A stretch of 64,000 bases of DNA from Desulfosporosinus metallidurans (GCF_001936615.1 NZ_MLBF01000007.1:84860-148859), one strand, 5' to 3'; numbered from the stretch's first letter, positions 1 through 9,306 are shown. Notes: generated by a model not told the origin, from the sequence alone. Numbers and translations: made by a program.

Positions 1-276
1 TCGAATGTAGTCTGCCAGAACAGGCTGATCACGGAAAAGCACACCATGAGAATTATGCGGAACGTCTTTTGCCGTCAGGACTGTCACCACGCCCGGCAAC
101 CCCATCGCTTGATCAATGTTTATTTTCCGAACTCGGGCATGAGGATGAGGACTTCGAACAACCACCCCATAGATTTGATCTGGCAAATTGACGTCCGCCG
201 GAAATTTGGTCTGTCCGAAGACTTTCCCCCAAGCATCCTCGCGAATCACTCGGGAACCCACTATAGTAGTGTTCAT
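1..276 (-). CDS. Xanthine dehydrogenase family, molybdopterin-binding large subunit (N-terminal 92 residues; cut by window edge)
   Basis: The reading frame is open from an ATG at 276 to the window edge, so only the first 92 residues are visible. The visible part starts MNTTIVGSRVIRED, continues through GKVFGQTKFPADV and then RSPHPHARV, the usual start of the aldehyde-oxidase/xanthine-dehydrogenase a/b hammerhead domain of the large subunit. The ATG overlaps the stop of the upstream 2Fe-2S gene (ATGA at 273-276), so the two are translationally coupled. With the FAD and 2Fe-2S genes upstream it makes a third molybdenum hydroxylase of this island, of three-gene type. The Mo-binding and catalytic-Glu regions lie outside the window, so the substrate cannot be judged. 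Confidence 0.88.
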   Translation of the reverse strand, partial: MNTTIVGSRVIREDAWGKVFGQTKFPADVNLPDQIYGVVVRSPHPHARVRKINIDQAMGLPGVVTVLTAKDVPHNSHGVLFRDQPVLADYIR

Positions 277-740
277 CCCTTCCCCTCCTCAGCGGCCAGT
301 TTGACCGCACGCAAAATTTTATCATAGCCCGTACAGCGACAAAGATTTCCAGACATAGCAACACCAATCTCATCATCGCTAGGACGCAGTTTCTTGTCTA
401 ATAAATTTTTCGCTGAAAGCACCATTCCGGGTGTACAAAAACCACATTGCACAGCCCCAACTTCGACAAAAGCTTTCTGAACGGGATGTGGAGAGCGCCG
501 ATTTCCTACCCCTTCGATCGTGGTAATTTCACGCCCGTCGGCCTGAGGCGCAAGAACAAGACAAGAATTCACCGTTATCCCATCCATAATCACGGTGCAG
601 GCCCCACATTCTCCTTCGCCACATCCCTCTTTTGTTCCCATAAGCCCTAAGCGGGTACGTAAGACATCCAATAGACGTTCACTTGGCTCGACGTTTAAAG
701 TATAGGGCTTTTTATTGACAACTAGTTTAATCTCCATCAT
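273..740 (-). CDS. Molybdenum hydroxylase 2Fe-2S small subunit (xanthine dehydrogenase family)
   Basis: A 155-residue electron-transfer subunit carrying two [2Fe-2S] clusters. The N-terminal plant-ferredoxin-like cluster shows GCGEGECGAC near residues 39-48 with the fourth Cys in NSC. The C-terminal alpha-helical cluster shows QCGFCTPGM and GNLCRCTGYDKI. The length is normal for XdhC/CoxS-type small subunits. It passes electrons from the Mo centre to the FAD subunit. The start ATG at 740 has a GGAGGGGGG ribosome site and overlaps the end of the upstream FAD-subunit gene by 14 bp; its stop overlaps the start of the large subunit. Confidence 0.93.
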   Translation of the reverse strand: MMEIKLVVNKKPYTLNVEPSERLLDVLRTRLGLMGTKEGCGEGECGACTVIMDGITVNSCLVLAPQADGREITTIEGVGNRRSPHPVQKAFVEVGAVQCGFCTPGMVLSAKNLLDKKLRPSDDEIGVAMSGNLCRCTGYDKILRAVKLAAEEGKG

Positions 741-1578
741 ACGTTTGTCCCCCCTCCGGAATGAATGAACCCAGAGCCTCGCGAAAAACCCCGGAAACCG
801 CCACCCGTTTATACGGGGCAGATGCCCGTGATCCTAAGGCTTCCCGGACAACCCATTGAACTCCTTCAACCCCTTTTTCGATCCAAGCCTTATTCAGTTC
901 CTGATTGCTTAATTCTCGGGCGAGGGTTTCACTCAAGAAAGCACGTTTGCCCACCGCGCCCAAAGCAATGCAAACCTTGCCTACGTGGTTGTCCTCTAGC
1001 TCGATGGCTACAGCGACACTCAGGCGAGCAATGGCTAGTGCTCTGCGCCGACCTAGCTTAGCAAATCCACTTTGCAACCCCTTTAAAGGAATACGAAATC
1101 CTCGTATGAGCGTGTCCTGAGATAGAAGGGGCGTGCGACTTAATAAAGTTTCGAGCAGGACAACCTCATCTCCCTCCCGAGAAATCAGATGCACTTCTGC
1201 CCCCAACGCCAGTAACGGTGGTAACCCGTCAGCGGCTGGCGAGCAGTTACCCAAGTTACCACCTAAAGTGGCCTGATTGCGAATTTGCGGTGAACCCATC
1301 GTTTGACAGGCTAGCCACAGGGCCAAGGCGTTCCGGAAAACAAGTTCACTCTGCCCCAATTCGGCAAACGTAGCCATACAACCAATATCCAAATAACCAT
1401 TCGATTCCTTAATTTCTTTAAGTTCTAAAATCTTCCCAAGATCGATAAGTGCATTCGGGTGAATTTTGCCCGTTTGCATGTGAAGAACGAGATCCGTTCC
1501 TCCAGCCAAAAAAGTTGCCCCAGATGTCTGGGCTATCTTCACTGCATCACTTACGCTCTGCGGTTGAAAATAATTCAT
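727..1578 (-). CDS. Molybdenum hydroxylase FAD-binding subunit (xanthine dehydrogenase family)
   Basis: A 283-residue FAD subunit that takes electrons from the 2Fe-2S subunit. It has the FAD pyrophosphate motif AGGTDLVLHM near residue 25 and the second motif GSPQIRNQATLGGNLGN near residue 100, then the CO_deh_flav C-terminal domain. The frame extends upstream to 1698, but the ATG at 1578 is chosen. It follows a GGGGGTGGG ribosome site and begins with the family-typical MNYFQPQSVSDA. The first gene of the three-gene unit that runs off the window; 256 bp separate it from yqeB and no -24/-12 promoter is visible there, so it may be read through from the upstream operon. Confidence 0.92.
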   Translation of the reverse strand: MNYFQPQSVSDAVKIAQTSGATFLAGGTDLVLHMQTGKIHPNALIDLGKILELKEIKESNGYLDIGCMATFAELGQSELVFRNALALWLACQTMGSPQIRNQATLGGNLGNCSPAADGLPPLLALGAEVHLISREGDEVVLLETLLSRTPLLSQDTLIRGFRIPLKGLQSGFAKLGRRRALAIARLSVAVAIELEDNHVGKVCIALGAVGKRAFLSETLARELSNQELNKAWIEKGVEGVQWVVREALGSRASAPYKRVAVSGVFREALGSFIPEGGQTYDGD

Positions 1579-1834
1579 TTTCCCACCCCCACAAATTGAT
1601 AACAACAAAAAAACAACCCTAATTACAATTACCCCATGAACCATCCCTGGCTCATAGAGAAGCAATTTACGGTTGCCTCGTAGAAACCCTTGATCCAATT
1701 ATCAAGGATATATGAGTGAAATTCACTATTCTGTTTTTTCTTACACCATACTTATTCGCTATCTGCGAGCATTCTCCTACCAAGGTAGTTAGAATATTTA
1801 ATTCCCATGAATGGAATATCTTTGAAACTGAGGA

Positions 1835-2665
1835 CTAGTTAGGCCTTTGTTCCAGTTCCATGATTCCCAGCAATACCGCGGTCCCTATAGCACGAGCTTT
1901 CTCAGAAATTGTCCAACAGTATTCTTCGTGTCCGCGCGGATCGACATCCCCAATCTTAACTAATGCAGCAACAGGGGTATCTGTTCGCAACAATCCTCTT
2001 AAAACACCGTTAATTGAAGAGAAAACGTCTTCAGCCCGCACCCCGTCATCTACTGTACCCAAACAATCTCCTGCTAAAACCTGTTCTCCAATAGCCCTTT
2101 TAGCCTTAAAGAGTCCAGCCTTGGGCGAATAAATAACCCGTTCCTTGGAAAATCCCGCAATGACTCCAGGTATGCCTGTATTGGGTTCGGCAGCTCCAGA
2201 ATAAATCAGCCGCCCCAGGTGATGTCCTCGGTTGGTTTCCACAACGACATCCACATCGGTTCCCGCCGTAAAACCCGGCCCTAAGCCGATCGTCCTAGAG
2301 GCCATACCTTGTCTTGTCCCTAAGTTACGTTTGGCCATAATTGCATCCACTAATACCGAAGGGTTAAGCACTGGCAACCCCTTCAAATCAGGGTCAACGA
2401 GCACAGGAATTTCTCCAGCACTCCAAGCACCTTCACACGCTTTAGAATCTTCAACACGCCTAGCCGGAATCCCTTCAACTTGCCATTTTCCTTCCGCCAC
2501 GGCCGTCCCAAAACAGACCGGCCAACGAACCATAAGTGGTTTTGCCACTTCGGTCATCACCACTCGAAACCCAGCTTTAGCTAAAGCCCATCCCACCCCA
2601 GAGGCTTGTTCTCCTGCTCCACGAACTAACACGACCGGCCCATTCATGACACGTTTGTCTTCCAT
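1835..2665 (-). CDS. yqeB: Selenium-dependent molybdenum hydroxylase accessory protein YqeB
   Basis: A 276-residue member of the EF2563/YqeB family, known from clusters of selenium-requiring molybdenum hydroxylases (E. coli yqeB, enterococcal EF2563). It has a Rossmann-like N-terminus (VLVRGAGEQASGVGWALAKAG, in two stretches around residues 11-31), then the family pattern LGPGFTAGTDVDVVVETNRG near residue 135. It is thought to act in maturing the selenium-modified Mo cofactor rather than in catalysis. It lies between the XdhC-type genes and the terminal xdh unit, all on one strand. Its exact biochemistry is not established. Confidence 0.88.
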   Translation of the reverse strand: MEDKRVMNGPVVLVRGAGEQASGVGWALAKAGFRVVMTEVAKPLMVRWPVCFGTAVAEGKWQVEGIPARRVEDSKACEGAWSAGEIPVLVDPDLKGLPVLNPSVLVDAIMAKRNLGTRQGMASRTIGLGPGFTAGTDVDVVVETNRGHHLGRLIYSGAAEPNTGIPGVIAGFSKERVIYSPKAGLFKAKRAIGEQVLAGDCLGTVDDGVRAEDVFSSINGVLRGLLRTDTPVAALVKIGDVDPRGHEEYCWTISEKARAIGTAVLLGIMELEQRPN

Positions 2666-2711
2666 ACGTCCGATTCTCCTTTACTGTATCGTCCATTAAA
2701 CATCAGTTGCG

Positions 2712-3026
2712 TCATAGTTTTAACGGCTCAATAAAGATCTCCATAACCCCACCGCAAACCATGCCGTCTGCTTCAGCGACATCATGCGTTAAGTTCACTT
2801 CAACCACAGTTGGAATTCCCGACTCCATAACCATCAAAGCTAAACGTTTGGCTTCTGCTTCACCACAGCCCCCCCCAATCGATCCTACCGTTTGCCCATC
2901 GCGATAGAATAGGACTTGAGATCCGGATTTACGTGGGGTCGATCCACGGGTCGAAATAATCGTAGCAATGGCCGCTTGTTCATCATTTTTTAGATGCATA
3001 ATCTCATCAAGCACCTTACTATCCAT
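2712..3026 (-). CDS. XdhC/CoxI N-terminal-domain protein (Mo-cofactor insertion/sulfuration factor)
   Basis: A 104-residue protein made only of the XdhC_CoxI N-terminal domain. It carries the canonical RGSTPRKSGSQ and GSIGGGCGEAEAKR signatures near residues 27-70. XdhC proteins bind the molybdenum cofactor and help its sulfuration and insertion into xanthine dehydrogenase. The frame extends to 3068, but the ATG at 3026 has the ribosome site AAGGGGG eight bases upstream and overlaps the end of the preceding XdhC gene by 8 bp. It is a stand-alone second copy of the domain that the upstream gene carries in degenerate form. Confidence 0.85.
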   Translation of the reverse strand: MDSKVLDEIMHLKNDEQAAIATIISTRGSTPRKSGSQVLFYRDGQTVGSIGGGCGEAEAKRLALMVMESGIPTVVEVNLTHDVAEADGMVCGGVMEIFIEPLKL

Positions 3027-3801
3027 TGCGTTTACCCCCTTGCGTTTTAAGCCCACTACTATACCCAAAACGACGAATCATGATGATCTCCGCCATGATG
3101 CTCACTGAGATTTCTGCCGGAGTTTGCGCTCCAATATCTAAGCCGATAGGAGCATGAACGCTCTTCAGCTCTGCTTCCGAAAATCCATCCTCGCGCAAAT
3201 CCTCGAACAAAGCAGCAACTTTCCGCCGACTACCGATCATGCCAATATACGCCGGTTTTGTCTTTTTTAATACTTCCGCAAGGCAAGTTTTGTCATGCCG
3301 GTGCCCGCGGGTCACGATAATAATATATGTATTGGCATCAAACTCAAATTCCCGGATCGCGGTCTCAAAATCCTGACATAGAACTTGACTTACCTGCTGA
3401 AAACGTGCTGAGTTGGCAAAGGAAGGGCGATCATCCACCACACTTACCTGAAATTCTAAAAGTTTACCCATTTCGGCTAAGGGTACCGCAATATGCCCTC
3501 CCCCTAAAATGAGCAAACGAGCTTGGGGTAGAATGGGATCTAGGAAGACCTTTACTGATTCATTCAGGAACTCTAGCTCTATCAATTTAGGAGTCTTTAT
3601 ACGCAAGACGTCTTGAATCGATTCTTCCAGCAAAGTCATTAGCTCTGCATCGATTTGGCCCAGAACATCCTGCCCGTTCTCATCTGTCAAAAATTTAGAT
3701 CCAACTGGACACTTGCTCAGCTTCCCACTTACGATGGTCCCCGTGACACCGAGACGATTATCGTTTACCCATCGATTTAGCGCAGCATAAAACTCAATCA
3801 T
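3019..3801 (-). CDS. XdhC family protein with Rossmann domain (Mo-hydroxylase maturation)
   Basis: A protein of about 260 residues. The N-terminal third resembles a shortened XdhC_CoxI domain lacking the GSxPR signature. The C-terminal part is the XdhC Rossmann domain, with LLILGGGHIAVPLAEM near residue 110 and the family pattern YIGMIGSRRK near residue 185, followed by PIGLDIGAQTPAEISVSI. The start is taken as the second of two close ATGs (3801), nine bases after AAGGAAAGG; the ATG at 3807 is only three bases from it. Its start overlaps the end of the mocA-like gene. It probably works with the 104-residue CoxI protein encoded next. Confidence 0.88.
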   Translation of the reverse strand: MIEFYAALNRWVNDNRLGVTGTIVSGKLSKCPVGSKFLTDENGQDVLGQIDAELMTLLEESIQDVLRIKTPKLIELEFLNESVKVFLDPILPQARLLILGGGHIAVPLAEMGKLLEFQVSVVDDRPSFANSARFQQVSQVLCQDFETAIREFEFDANTYIIIVTRGHRHDKTCLAEVLKKTKPAYIGMIGSRRKVAALFEDLREDGFSEAELKSVHAPIGLDIGAQTPAEISVSIMAEIIMIRRFGYSSGLKTQGGKRNG

Positions 3802-4423
3802 TTGCATGAACCTTTCCTTTTTCCAGTAAGCACTGGTAGTCTTCTGGCGTATCAACATCTTGGAATAAGCTTTCTTCAACCGAATACTTACTCCATCGAT
3901 CGGGGTAGCGTTTTAAGACTTCCCTTCCTCCTTGTTCCCCTCGGAGCGCCAAAAGTTCTGGAACATAGCGCCTGTGAAAAAAAACCGGAGATCCGGTCCG
4001 ATTCCCGGCTATTGGTACAAGAAAGTCCGGCCGAATTCGCAAAACCTGCAGCAGACATTCTGTCAGTCCAAGGACCGTGACCCCCACTTGGTCTCCCGGC
4101 AAAAAACCGATCTCTTCTATCTCACTGTTCAAATCTTGCAAACCTAAACGAATCGTCTCTGCAAGGGGTTTAGGAGTTGGCACTTGAAGCCAAGTCCCAG
4201 AGTAGGCTCTAAATCTGGCGATGGTTTCTTCCGAAGCATAAGCCTCAATCGGGTGTCGCGCGACAACATAAATCTCAGTACAAGATTCAACCTGAAGTTC
4301 AAGCGCATCGAGTACTGTTTGCAAAACAAAACCGAGCACGGTAGATTTACCCCAAGGCATGACAAGCTTGTCTTGCCCCATTCGGGTCGCTTGGCCCGCA
4401 GCCATTACCACAAATCGAACCAT
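3794..4423 (-). CDS. Molybdenum cofactor nucleotidyltransferase (MocA/YgfJ family)
   Basis: A 209-residue NTP-transferase of the MobA-like fold. It opens with the nucleotide-binding loop MAAGQATRMGQDKLVMPWG (residues 7-25) and has LPGDQVGV near residue 118, the equivalent of the metal-binding region. MocA makes molybdopterin cytosine dinucleotide from CTP and Mo-molybdopterin for xanthine-dehydrogenase-type enzymes; E. coli ygfJ (mocA) lies in the same gene neighbourhood. The start at 4423 follows AAGGAGGGAG. It overlaps yqeC upstream by 19 bp and the XdhC gene downstream. CTP rather than another nucleotide is inferred from context. Confidence 0.88.
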   Translation of the reverse strand: MVRFVVMAAGQATRMGQDKLVMPWGKSTVLGFVLQTVLDALELQVESCTEIYVVARHPIEAYASEETIARFRAYSGTWLQVPTPKPLAETIRLGLQDLNSEIEEIGFLPGDQVGVTVLGLTECLLQVLRIRPDFLVPIAGNRTGSPVFFHRRYVPELLALRGEQGGREVLKRYPDRWSKYSVEESLFQDVDTPEDYQCLLEKGKVHAND

Positions 4424-5193
4424 CGTAATTCTCCCTCCTTGGCATCCCCCGCAGCCAAACGTAAATGCCTTGGCTTGGATTTCAGGTCATTAATATCCTG
4501 TCGAATTTCCACCCATCTATGGCTTAGGTTTAGCAGCATCAATGCCTCATTCTCTACGTTTTCCCTACTATTCAGAAGAATAACCCAGGCCATATGTCCA
4601 TATTGAGGAGCAAAGACAGGAGAACTCATGAAATAATTCCAGGCCTTCTCAGCATTCCAAACGTGTCCAAGCAGATTCTGGCAGCGCTCCCCTCGATGAA
4701 CTTGATCCGCCAGTAGAACGTTTCCCCATAAACCGCGATCTAACACTAGAACGGCACACTCCGTACGCTCAGGAATTTGTGGTTCATGGGGCGCCCAGCA
4801 CTTTAACTTCCGCCCCCGAGCCCCATCACCTTCGATCACCCAAAAACGCTTAGAGTGAGGATCTGCGGCAATGGCATCGTCCACAGTTTTTAGGGAAGGA
4901 CCGATCCATTTTCCGCTTTCATCCTCAACTTGAGTATACCAAAAACAGGCATCCGCTAGGGTGTGTGGAGGCGGATTAATAGTTTTCAAGGCCTTAAAAT
5001 GTTGCTCAGGAAAAACCTTTGTGGTCGTCGTCGCAATGACCCGTTGCCCGGCGGAGTCGATTTCTTGGGTGATCGCTTGTAGGCAAGTCGTCTTCCCTCC
5101 AGCCCCTATGAACGTGATGACCTGCTCGCGCCTCGCCATGTCCCATAAACTTCCACTTTTCCAACCAATATTTAACCCTGATAAACGATTCAT
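4405..5193 (-). CDS. yqeC: Selenium-dependent hydroxylase accessory protein YqeC
   Basis: A 262-residue YqeC family protein, a putative nucleotide-binding accessory factor found only beside selenium-dependent molybdenum hydroxylases. It has a P-loop-like ITFIGAGGKTTCLQAIT at residues 27-43 and the family signature ATTTTKVF near residue 55. The motif WVIEGDGARGRKLKCWAPHEP near residue 115 is split by no gap and matches the family core. The gene follows the fused xanthine dehydrogenase with a 55-bp gap and overlaps the mocA-like gene. Biochemical role unproven. Confidence 0.87.
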   Translation of the reverse strand: MNRLSGLNIGWKSGSLWDMARREQVITFIGAGGKTTCLQAITQEIDSAGQRVIATTTTKVFPEQHFKALKTINPPPHTLADACFWYTQVEDESGKWIGPSLKTVDDAIAADPHSKRFWVIEGDGARGRKLKCWAPHEPQIPERTECAVLVLDRGLWGNVLLADQVHRGERCQNLLGHVWNAEKAWNYFMSSPVFAPQYGHMAWVILLNSRENVENEALMLLNLSHRWVEIRQDINDLKSKPRHLRLAAGDAKEGELRWFDLW

Positions 5194-5248
5194 AGTCTTC
5201 TCCTACGACCGTATAGACGACACTCTAATTACTTAATGCTAAGTTAGA

Positions 5249-7810
5249 TCACTTTTTATAGGGTGTTTCACGCAAGGGTAGAGTGCACCGCAGCTTTCCG
5301 TCAAACTTGTAGTAGGCTAAGGAAACCGCTGGTGCTGTTGGAATAGAAGAGATTTCACCAATCCCTTTGGCACCATAGCCAAGAGGAGAGGAATTCTTTT
5401 CGATGATGATAGACTCAATTTCAGGAATATCCGTTGAACGAAGGAGGCCCAATGTCCCATATTTTACAGTCGGTACCCCCTTCTGAAGAGGGAAGTCTTC
5501 GCGTAAGGCATAGCCCAGTCCCATGACGATTCCGCCTTCGATCTGACCTTCAACCGCTTTAGGATTAATGGCCCTTCCCACATCGTGCGCTGCCACAACC
5601 TTTTCGACTTTTCCCTGTTCATCGAGTAAGACTACATGAGTTGCATAACTGTAGGCTACATGGCTAACTGGATTTAATTTATCCGAATCCATCGGATCAG
5701 TTTTTCCGAAGTATTCAGCAATAAATTCTTGCCCTTCCATATCCTCCAAGGAGGCCTTATGCAGCGCTTGTTGCAATTTAAGCGCTGCCTGGCGCACAGC
5801 CTCGCCAGTAAATAGAGTCTGACGTGAAGCAGTTGTGGTACCCGAATCCGGAGTCAAGAAGGTATCCGGCGCTCCCACTTCAATGCGATCTATGGGTAAA
5901 CCAGTTGCTTCATTGACGATCTGAGTCGCAATAGTAGCTAAACCCTGCCCTATACAAGCTGCACTTGTAAGCACTACTACTTTACCATTGAGAATTTTCA
6001 ATTTAACGCGACCTGTATCTGGGAGACCCACACCTGTACCAGTATTTTTCATGGCACAAGCTATTCCAGCAGCATGAGGGTGGGATTCGTAAATTTCTCG
6101 AACTGCAATTAGTGTTTCTTTAATCGCAGTCCCCTCATCCGTAATCTGGCCCGTGGAATTGATCATGCCCGGTTCAAGGGCATTGAGATAACGGATCTCC
6201 CATGGAGAAATTCCTACCTTTTCGGCTAATAGATCCATGTTAGTTTCCGACGCAAAAGCTGCCTGCGGTACGCCAAAACCTCTGAACGCTCCGGCAGGAG
6301 GATTATTTGTATAGACACAAAGGCCTGTAATATCCACATTGAGCACTTTATATGGCCCACTAACATGGGTACAAGCGCGTTGCAAAACAGCGCTACCCAG
6401 TGAGGCATAGGCCCCAGTATCCGCAACAATTTTTGCCACCATGGCGGTAAGTCTTCCTTTTTCGTCACACCCTGTAGTAATCTCCAGTTCCATGGCATGA
6501 CGCTTTGGGTGAACCAAGATACTTTCCTGGCGAGATAAGGTGAGTTTCACAGGTCTTTGCGTTTTCATGGCCAGCAAGGCTGCATGATGCTGAACACTTA
6601 AGTCCTCTTTCCCACCAAACCCTCCACCGACCAGTTTACTAATCACACGCACTTTATCCGCAGGCAGCCCGAGAATACCCATAATTCCATGTTGGTCATC
6701 ATAAACGCTTTGATCACCAACATAGACTGTTATTCCCCCCTCTTCCTGAGGAATCGCTAAGGCGCTCTCAGGTTCCATAAAAGCATGTTCGGTGGGGGGA
6801 GTTGAGTAACGATTAGTGACCACATGTGCAGATTTAGCCAATTCTTCCTGAGCATTCCCTCGTTTAATAAGAGTCGTACTTAATAAATTCCCTTTTGGAT
6901 GAATACTAGGAGCATGATCAGCGAGGGCTTCTGTCGGACTGAGTATCGGTTCAAGCTCTTCGTACTCAACCTCAATTAAAGCCAAAGCCTCACGGGCTTG
7001 TTTTTTAGTTTGTGCCGCCACCAAGGCGATAGCGTCGCCAATATATCGCGTTTCTTCCCCAACGGAAACTAAAGTCGGCCAATCATGAAAAATATGACCA
7101 TGATCATGATCTCCTGGAATATCTTCCGCCGTCATCACGGCTTCAACGCCCGGGTGACTCCGTGCCGCAGAGACGTCGATTCTTTTAACAATTGCACGAG
7201 GATATTTGGTCCTCAGCACCGCCGCATAAAGCATCTGATCGACATACATATCATCAACATATTGACCCGTACCCAGAACCTTTTGACGAGCATCGACTCT
7301 TTGAATGCTCGCTCCAATTCCAGCCCCAGACTGAAGAGATGATTGGGGCTGGATTTCTCCCCGCAATACTTTAGCAGCCAGTAAGGTACCTTGTTCAATC
7401 TTGACATACCCGGTGCAACGACAAATATTCCCGCGAATACTTTCTTTAACTTCCTGAGGTGTGGGATTGGGCACCTTATCGATTAAAGCTTTAGCACTAA
7501 TGATCATGCCCGGTATGCAAAAACCGCATTGAACAGCTCCTGCTTCTGCAAATGCCCAAGTATAAGCTTCTTTTTCGCGCTCAGATAACCCCTCCACGGT
7601 CAAAACCTTTTTTCCAGCAACCTTGGCCAAAGTCAAGGTGCAAGCCCGCAACTTCTTACCATCCACCAGCACTGAACAAGTGCCACACGCCCCTTCACCG
7701 CATCCGTTTTTCAGAGAGGTGATATGGAGTTGATCCCGTAAATAGTCCAGCAGATTCATATCATCTTGTACAGCATGCACTGTCCCGTTAATTTCAAGAT
7801 TGAACATCAT
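5249..7810 (-). CDS. xdhD: Selenium-type xanthine dehydrogenase, fused 2Fe-2S and molybdopterin domains (XdhD-like)
   Basis: An 853-residue protein fusing the 2Fe-2S subunit (residues about 1-160) to the Mo-binding subunit (about 175-850) without an FAD domain, as in E. coli XdhD. Iron-sulfur motifs GCGEGACGTC, QCGFCIPGM and GNICRCTGY are intact. The Mo part has VGGGFGGKEDLS near residue 405 and the catalytic-glutamate region YGAKGIGEISSIP near residue 820. It hydroxylates a purine such as xanthine or urate precursors, or runs in reverse. The start is set at ATG 7810, nine bases after AAAGG; a TTG three codons earlier sits too close. It overlaps the hydantoinase gene by 17 bp. No in-frame TGA is seen, so any selenium is in the cofactor, not selenocysteine. 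Confidence 0.9.
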   Translation of the reverse strand: MMFNLEINGTVHAVQDDMNLLDYLRDQLHITSLKNGCGEGACGTCSVLVDGKKLRACTLTLAKVAGKKVLTVEGLSEREKEAYTWAFAEAGAVQCGFCIPGMIISAKALIDKVPNPTPQEVKESIRGNICRCTGYVKIEQGTLLAAKVLRGEIQPQSSLQSGAGIGASIQRVDARQKVLGTGQYVDDMYVDQMLYAAVLRTKYPRAIVKRIDVSAARSHPGVEAVMTAEDIPGDHDHGHIFHDWPTLVSVGEETRYIGDAIALVAAQTKKQAREALALIEVEYEELEPILSPTEALADHAPSIHPKGNLLSTTLIKRGNAQEELAKSAHVVTNRYSTPPTEHAFMEPESALAIPQEEGGITVYVGDQSVYDDQHGIMGILGLPADKVRVISKLVGGGFGGKEDLSVQHHAALLAMKTQRPVKLTLSRQESILVHPKRHAMELEITTGCDEKGRLTAMVAKIVADTGAYASLGSAVLQRACTHVSGPYKVLNVDITGLCVYTNNPPAGAFRGFGVPQAAFASETNMDLLAEKVGISPWEIRYLNALEPGMINSTGQITDEGTAIKETLIAVREIYESHPHAAGIACAMKNTGTGVGLPDTGRVKLKILNGKVVVLTSAACIGQGLATIATQIVNEATGLPIDRIEVGAPDTFLTPDSGTTTASRQTLFTGEAVRQAALKLQQALHKASLEDMEGQEFIAEYFGKTDPMDSDKLNPVSHVAYSYATHVVLLDEQGKVEKVVAAHDVGRAINPKAVEGQIEGGIVMGLGYALREDFPLQKGVPTVKYGTLGLLRSTDIPEIESIIIEKNSSPLGYGAKGIGEISSIPTAPAVSLAYYKFDGKLRCTLPLRETPYKK

Positions 7811-9206
7811 TTCCCCCAACCTTTCTCTTGAGAAATGGCTTACGGGATAAATATATCCCAGTGGGTTGTTGCACCCTTAGTTTAGCGTCCTGCACGACTT
7901 GCGTGCCGCGCATAAACACATGTGTCGCTTGACCGATCTGCTTATACCCTTCAAAAGGAGTGTAATCCACCTGCTGATGAAGAGTTCGGACGGTGATCAC
8001 TGACGAGACACGAGGGTCCCAGACCACGATGTCTGCATCGCTTCCAGGAGCAAGGGTTCCTTTTCGTGGATACAATCCAAATAGTTTTGCCGCATTCGTC
8101 GAAGTCAGTGCCACAAATTGGTTAATCGTTAGCTTCCCAGTCATAACACCATAGGTGTACAGCAAACCCATGCGAGTTTCCACACCAGGTGCCCCACTCG
8201 GAATCTTACTAAAATCGTGCAATCCTAAATCTTTTTGTCCTTTATAATTAAACGCACAATGGTCAGTTGCTATAGTATCTAAGACCCCCGTGCGCAACCC
8301 CGACCACAACACTTCCTGATGTTGAATCGGACGCAGGGGTGGTGAAATTACATATTTAGCGCCATTAAATCCCTCTGCACGGTAACTGCTGTCATCCAGC
8401 AAGAGGTATTGTGGGCAAGTTTCGGCGTAAACTTCTAATCCATTAAGTTTGGCATTGGTTACCGCTTGCAGCGCTCCACTACAAGTGAGATGAACAATGT
8501 AGAGAGGGGCGTCAGCAATTTGAGCTAAGGTGATGACTCGAGACGTTGCCTCCGCTTCCGCTTCAGGTGGCCGAGTCAGCGGGTGATAAAGTGGAGCTGT
8601 ATGTCCCTGAATACGCGCCCTTTGCACTAAATTGTCAACAACATCCCCATTTTCACAATGAACACAAACGAGCGCTCCACACTCTCCAGCTTGGCGCAAA
8701 GCCTGTAAAAGCGCGCTGTCGTCCACTTGCATGACATTTTTATAGGCCATATAGAATTTAAAAGAAGGTACGCCCTCTTTTTGAACTATTTCTTTCATTT
8801 CATGGACAATCCGATCGTTCCAATTTGTGATTGCCATATGAAAACCATAGTCAACAAAACTCTTGCCATCCGCTTTCAGATGCCAGTTTTGCAAACCTTT
8901 TTTCAAGGTTTCCCCTTTAAACTGAGTGGCAAAATCGAGGATGGTTGTCGTCCCGCCCATCAAGGCAGCTTCAGTACCGGATGAAAAATCATCCGACGTA
9001 GACATATCTCCCACAGGGAGGTCAAAATGCGTATGGGGATCGATTCCGCCCGGAAATAAAAAGCAGCCGTCCACATTTATCACCTGATCACCAGGTTGCT
9101 TGATCTCGTAGCCAATGGCCACAATACTCTCGCCTTCAATACGGACGTCTGCTTGATACACATCTGCAGCCGTAACAATCGTTCCACCATTTAACACTAT
9201 ACCCAT
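7794..9206 (-). CDS. hyuA: Dihydropyrimidinase/hydantoinase-type cyclic amidohydrolase (HyuA)
   Basis: A 470-residue amidohydrolase. It has the metal motif GGIDPHTHFDLPVG near residue 52 and the carboxylated-lysine region SFKFYMAYKN near residue 148. Further metal histidines are in CVHCENGD and YIVHLTCSGA, and the Asp is in TIATDHCAF. Family members open hydantoin and dihydropyrimidine rings; in this island it would open a ring made from the purine. The ATG at 9206 (eight bases after GGAG) is preferred over the one at 9212. It is followed by the fused xanthine dehydrogenase with overlap. E. coli hyuA (ygeZ) sits in the same relative place beside ygeY and ygeW. Confidence 0.9.
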   Translation of the reverse strand: MGIVLNGGTIVTAADVYQADVRIEGESIVAIGYEIKQPGDQVINVDGCFLFPGGIDPHTHFDLPVGDMSTSDDFSSGTEAALMGGTTTILDFATQFKGETLKKGLQNWHLKADGKSFVDYGFHMAITNWNDRIVHEMKEIVQKEGVPSFKFYMAYKNVMQVDDSALLQALRQAGECGALVCVHCENGDVVDNLVQRARIQGHTAPLYHPLTRPPEAEAEATSRVITLAQIADAPLYIVHLTCSGALQAVTNAKLNGLEVYAETCPQYLLLDDSSYRAEGFNGAKYVISPPLRPIQHQEVLWSGLRTGVLDTIATDHCAFNYKGQKDLGLHDFSKIPSGAPGVETRMGLLYTYGVMTGKLTINQFVALTSTNAAKLFGLYPRKGTLAPGSDADIVVWDPRVSSVITVRTLHQQVDYTPFEGYKQIGQATHVFMRGTQVVQDAKLRVQQPTGIYLSRKPFLKRKVGGNDVQS

Positions 9207-9306
9207 GTTCATTTCTCCTTTGCGAAGCGCGAAGTGCGATACGCGTTACGCGAACATAGAATTTCTTTAGTTTCTTCTAGGCACTCAGGGCATAGGGGAA
9301 AGACTT

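Noticed and set aside
2232..2699. A 155-codon plus-strand frame opposite yqeB
   Set aside because: Threonine/proline-rich antisense shadow; the minus-strand gene has a known family.
5249..7810. Selenocysteine in the selenium-type xanthine dehydrogenase
   Set aside because: The frame has no internal TGA; selenium in this family is a labile part of the Mo cofactor.
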